DNA from: Pedosphaera sp.
GTDB taxonomy: Bacteria > Verrucomicrobiota > Verrucomicrobiia > Limisphaerales > UBA9464
Assembly: GCA_009695405.1 (NCBI GenBank)
Contig: SIAZ01000139.1
Location: 1-9,629, forward strand
DNA: 9,629 bases
Reading direction: 5' to 3'
Shown here piece after piece: positions 7,193 to 9,629 of this stretch (its first letter is position 1; the number at the start of each line of letters is the position of its first letter). The position numbers and the translations under genes were made by a program. The notes under the pieces are model-generated. The model made no database searches and was not told where the DNA came from. It saw only the letters and a program-made list of their open reading frames with translations.

Positions 7193-8074
7193 TTAGGGGA
7201 ATTCGACCACCTTCAGACCGGTCAATCGCCTGATTTCATCGGCTAAATTCGTCAACTCGGAAGGTTCTAAGCGGGTGGCCCAAGGCTCTGGTACAGGTCG
7301 AGCAATGGTGTACGCGTGGACCTCCGAAATCTGACCTCCCGTAATGGTAATTTCCATTAATCGAGTACAATACTCCTGTAATTCCGTCGTCGACATGATC
7401 TCCCCATAGACTTTAAGAAAGAGGCTTTGAATAATAATCGGCCGGATCCGAGCTGTTTCTCTTAAATTAGCTAGAATCCGATCAAAACGAATCTTCGAAC
7501 GATTCACTGTTCGAAAATAGGCCTCAGAACCAGCATCCAGCTTGGCCCAAATCTCTCCACGATTAGCATCCATTCGCTCTAGTCCTCGCTTCACAGTTGC
7601 TTTGTCGAGACCCGCTGAATCGGTGATTAGGACAATTTTTGTCTCGGTAAGTCCGCACTGGTTCAAGACCTCAACCACTTGATCCACACAGGTATCAAAG
7701 TTGTGAATCATTGTTGGTTCACCGTCGCCGCTGAAAGCGACGTCGCGGACCTTGCGAGTTAATGCCTCGGGTATATCGGTAAATTTAGGTTCGCAAGCTA
7801 GACCTCCCGATTGAGCGTGTTGAATGAGCCAAAGCAATTCGTCGCGGACCTGCGCCAAATCCACTAATTGGGCCTTACCCGGAATCTTGCGGTCGACCTC
7901 GCAGTACACACAGTCAAAGTTACAGGCCTTGTCTGGATTTAAATTGATTCCGATTGAGAGTCCACGGGATCGCCGTGAAATAACCGGATAGACGTAGGTA
8001 AAGTCGTGATAGGTCCGGGCATGGTCGAGCACAGCGGTCCAAGTATTACGGATGACAAGTGGTTCGGAACCCAT
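7193..8074 (-). CDS. Radical SAM protein, TYW1/COG0731-like
   Basis: This 293-residue enzyme has the radical SAM signature C-x3-C-x2-C at Cys51, Cys55 and Cys58 (CNFDCVYC), which binds a [4Fe-4S] cluster and S-adenosylmethionine. The preceding YVYPVISRRSRGLSIGINL (28-46) and the FSGDGEPT segment (114-121, the GGE-like SAM-contact region) are typical of the bacterial COG0731 group, named after archaeal wyosine synthase TYW1. Length and both conserved regions are intact. No extra C-terminal Cys cluster is visible: the remaining cysteines (94, 129, 140, 236) are scattered. Bacteria do not make wyosine in tRNA-Phe, so the family name should not be taken as function. The substrate is unknown and no dedicated partner is adjacent. 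It is divergent from the Gfo/Idh gene. No strong Shine-Dalgarno sequence precedes the ATG. Confidence 0.9.
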   Translation of the reverse strand: MGSEPLVIRNTWTAVLDHARTYHDFTYVYPVISRRSRGLSIGINLNPDKACNFDCVYCEVDRKIPGKAQLVDLAQVRDELLWLIQHAQSGGLACEPKFTDIPEALTRKVRDVAFSGDGEPTMIHNFDTCVDQVVEVLNQCGLTETKIVLITDSAGLDKATVKRGLERMDANRGEIWAKLDAGSEAYFRTVNRSKIRFDRILANLRETARIRPIIIQSLFLKVYGEIMSTTELQEYCTRLMEITITGGQISEVHAYTIARPVPEPWATRLEPSELTNLADEIRRLTGLKVVEFP

Positions 8075-8352
8075 GGGGAGATGCTAGGGTAAGTCAGGTA
8101 TTTCATCCAGTCAGGCTTCACGCAATCGGTTCGTTAGGCTCCAAGAAGCAAGGAAGAAAACCCCAAAGGCTGGGTTGGATGAGTCAAAACACGTCAAAAG
8201 TTCGAAGAAAAGAGAGTAAAAAGATCGAAGTGACTTCGACCATATTCTCAAAGTTGTTTCAAGGCGGGGAGATCCTGTCGGCCAAATCAAATGGACCTGT
8301 TTTGCGAGTTTAAGCTTGGGGCCGCATTGGTTTAAGAATAATTAGTCATTAA
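8075..8352. promoter_or_regulatory. Divergent intergenic region with operator-like repeats
   Basis: This 278-bp stretch separates two divergently transcribed genes, so it should contain both promoters. It holds two GTCAAAA words exactly 10 bp apart (8183-8189 and 8193-8199), so they lie on the same face of the helix. Downstream is ttcgaag (8201-8207), then the perfect hairpin or dyad tcgaag-tga-cttcga (8225-8239). The last 20 bases before the Gfo/Idh start are A/T-rich. I could not assign a -35/-10 pair with proper spacing. The 84-codon plus-strand frame that crosses the region shows no protein-like features. Confidence 0.4.
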
Positions 8353-9426
8353 ATGAGTATCCTAGGCGTTGGAATTATCGGTTGCGGCGGCATTGTCCTA
8401 CAGAATCATCTTCCGGGTTTGGCCCTTTGTGGCGATGTCCGTGTCGCCGGATTGTGCGATTCCGATGAGCGAACTTTAGAGAGAGCCCGTACTGAAACAG
8501 GTTGCTCTTTTGTGACAACGCAGTATGCGGAATTACTAGCTCGCGAAGATATTCATGCGGTGATTATCGCCACGCCGAATATGTTGCACTTTCCTATCGC
8601 GATGGCGGCAATTGCCGCTGACAAGCATGTGCTTTGTGAGAAGCCGATTGCTATGAATGCTGTCGATGCTTTGGTCTTAGCGAGGTCGGCTGACGTAGCG
8701 AGGGTACGCCATATGACGGCTTTCACTTACCTTTTTGTTCCGGCAATGCGTTATCTCAAGCATTTGGTCGGGCAAGGGGATTTGGGCGAACCGCGGCATT
8801 ATCGTTCGTGCCGACTTCAGGACTGGGGTACGCGTGATTTGGGGTGGCGGATGGTAAAGAAATTCGCCGGCACAGGGGAGATTGGTGATATGTTAAGCCA
8901 CCGGATAAATTTTGCGCAGCATATTGTAGGACCGATGACCCGTTTGGTTGCTAACGTGAAGACTTTGACTCCGATTCGCGGGGGGAAACCAAACGATACC
9001 GACGATTGGGTGGCGATCATTGCCGACTTTCGCAATGGAGCGACAGGGGTGCTGGAGAGTAGCAAGTTGGCCAGCGGTCGAAACGAAAGTTGGAGGAGTC
9101 TTGACTATGTCGAGGTTAATGGTTCGGAGGGTAGTTTTGAATTTACCACGGGGAAATGGAATGAACTGCAGTACGGGCGACTCGGTGGACCCGGAATGAC
9201 CGTGTTGCCTGTGCCTCGGGAATTTTGGGTTTGGCCCGGATCCAATCGCAATCTAGGAGTAGGTGACCCCTTGGTTTCATTTCGCTACGATCAAGCTGTT
9301 GAGTTCATTAACGCGATTCGAGAACAACGCCCCTGCTCCGTGACTTTCCATGAAGGGGCAGCGGCTCAGACTGTCATGGATGCGGCTCTTGAATCTGCAC
9401 AATCGGGCCGTTGGATTGATCTTTGA
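8353..9426 (+). CDS. Gfo/Idh/MocA-family NAD(P)-dependent oxidoreductase
   Basis: This 357-residue protein starts with a Rossmann fold: GVGIIGCGGI (5-14) gives the dinucleotide-binding glycines, and Asp36 lies near the end of the second strand, where an acidic residue usually favours NAD over NADP. ATPNMLH (73-79) and CEKPIAM (95-101, with the family Lys97) follow. The C-terminal substrate domain has GDMLSHRIN (178-186), whose Asp179 and His183 match the family's D-x3-H catalytic pair. Members oxidise or reduce a carbon of sugars, inositols or related polyols in the cytoplasm. The sequence does not name the substrate. Length is normal and no break is seen. No clear Shine-Dalgarno sequence precedes the ATG. 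It is followed 56 bp later by an IS3-family end, so any downstream operon partner may have been separated. Confidence 0.93.
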   Translation: MSILGVGIIGCGGIVLQNHLPGLALCGDVRVAGLCDSDERTLERARTETGCSFVTTQYAELLAREDIHAVIIATPNMLHFPIAMAAIAADKHVLCEKPIAMNAVDALVLARSADVARVRHMTAFTYLFVPAMRYLKHLVGQGDLGEPRHYRSCRLQDWGTRDLGWRMVKKFAGTGEIGDMLSHRINFAQHIVGPMTRLVANVKTLTPIRGGKPNDTDDWVAIIADFRNGATGVLESSKLASGRNESWRSLDYVEVNGSEGSFEFTTGKWNELQYGRLGGPGMTVLPVPREFWVWPGSNRNLGVGDPLVSFRYDQAVEFINAIREQRPCSVTFHEGAAAQTVMDAALESAQSGRWIDL

Positions 9427-9482
9427 TTCAGTAGCGTCTCGGTCAGAGTTGCGAAATATGAGGCCGGTTACCGAGCGATATC

Positions 9483-9629
9483 TGAGGTGGACCCCGAAAA
9501 CTGGACCAGCGGTTAAGTTATGGTTTTGCGGGTTTGATCAACGACAAAATGATCAGACCAATGAAAACCAAAACCAAACGGAAAAGACACAGTTCAGCGT
9601 TCAAAGCGAAGGTGGGGATGGAGGCGCTG
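9483..9629 (+). mobile_element. Left end of an IS3-family insertion sequence (truncated by window edge)
   Basis: The putative terminal inverted repeat begins tgaggtggaccccgaaaact at 9483. It has the TG terminus and the GGACCCCGAAAACTGGACC-type core typical of IS3-family ends. OrfA begins 78 bp further in. The right end lies outside the window, so completeness, the matching inverted repeat and target duplication cannot be checked. The insertion lies just downstream of the Gfo/Idh stop and does not break that gene. Confidence 0.8.
9561..9629 (+). CDS. IS3-family transposase OrfA, N-terminus only
   Basis: The visible 23 codons read MKTKTKRKRHSSAFKAKVGM and then EAL before the window ends. The K/R-rich start followed by H-S-x-x-F-K-A-K-V is the usual beginning of IS3-family OrfA, the helix-turn-helix DNA-binding subunit. 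OrfB, with the DDE catalytic domain, would follow by programmed frameshift outside the window. An in-frame ATG at 9549 would add four residues. I chose 9561 because the family typically starts right at the M-K-T-K/R run. Confidence 0.85.
   Translation, partial: MKTKTKRKRHSSAFKAKVGMEAL

Noticed and set aside
8059..8313. 84-codon plus-strand frame across the divergent intergenic region
   Set aside because: It starts inside the radical SAM gene on the opposite strand, has no ribosome-binding site or motif, and covers the expected promoter region.
9438..9475. ctcggt...accgag inverted repeat after the Gfo/Idh gene as a terminator
   Set aside because: The stem is only 6 bp with a loop of about 26 bases, and no U-tract follows.
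1..9629. CRISPR array, tRNA, rRNA or tandem-repeat system
   Set aside because: I found no regularly spaced repeats longer than about 10 bp and no cloverleaf or rRNA-like sequence on either strand.

Overview
The window looks like chromosomal DNA of a PVC-superphylum bacterium, most likely Verrucomicrobiota. This rests on lineage-typical gene families rather than a marker gene. One is a giant exported protein ending in the planctomycete/verrucomicrobial 'PVC-type' heme CxxCH module. Another is a pseudopilin-like protein of the kind expanded in that group (AFTLIELLVV N-terminus, C-terminal FADGH). No rRNA, tRNA, CRISPR array or phage module is visible.

Layout, left to right. (1) 2-121, plus strand: the last 39 codons of a probable transposase, followed by about 100 bp of non-coding DNA with a short palindrome. 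(2) 220-6125, minus strand: a two-gene operon. The first gene encodes a 1699-residue multidomain exported protein: isochorismatase-like hydrolase, ThuA-like, GH2-type jelly-roll, sorbosone/glucose-dehydrogenase-like beta-propeller, HEAT-like helices, then a monoheme cytochrome c. Its stop overlaps the start of a 269-residue pseudopilin-like gene (ATGA). (3) 6126-7192: about 1.07 kb of poorly conserved sequence holding a 153-codon minus-strand ORF with a PIN-nuclease-like C-terminus and a possible 37-codon ORF. Both lie between near-perfect inverted copies of caaaaGGGGacag. (4) 7193-8074, minus strand: a radical SAM enzyme of the TYW1/COG0731-like type. (5) 8075-8352: a divergent intergenic region with operator-like repeats. 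(6) 8353-9426, plus strand: a Gfo/Idh/MocA-family oxidoreductase. (7) From about 9483 to the end: the left end of an IS3-family element with the first 23 codons of its OrfA.

How the genes fit together: the giant protein and the pseudopilin-like protein are translationally coupled and both leave the cytoplasm. The giant protein's domains suggest oxidation of a sugar or polyol, or binding and modification of a glycan, with electrons passed to its own C-terminal heme. This is inference from domain families. The Gfo/Idh oxidoreductase would fit sugar catabolism in the same cell but is not in the operon. The radical SAM gene has no obvious partner. Transposase pieces at both edges and the inverted repeats in the middle suggest an accessory region shaped by insertions.
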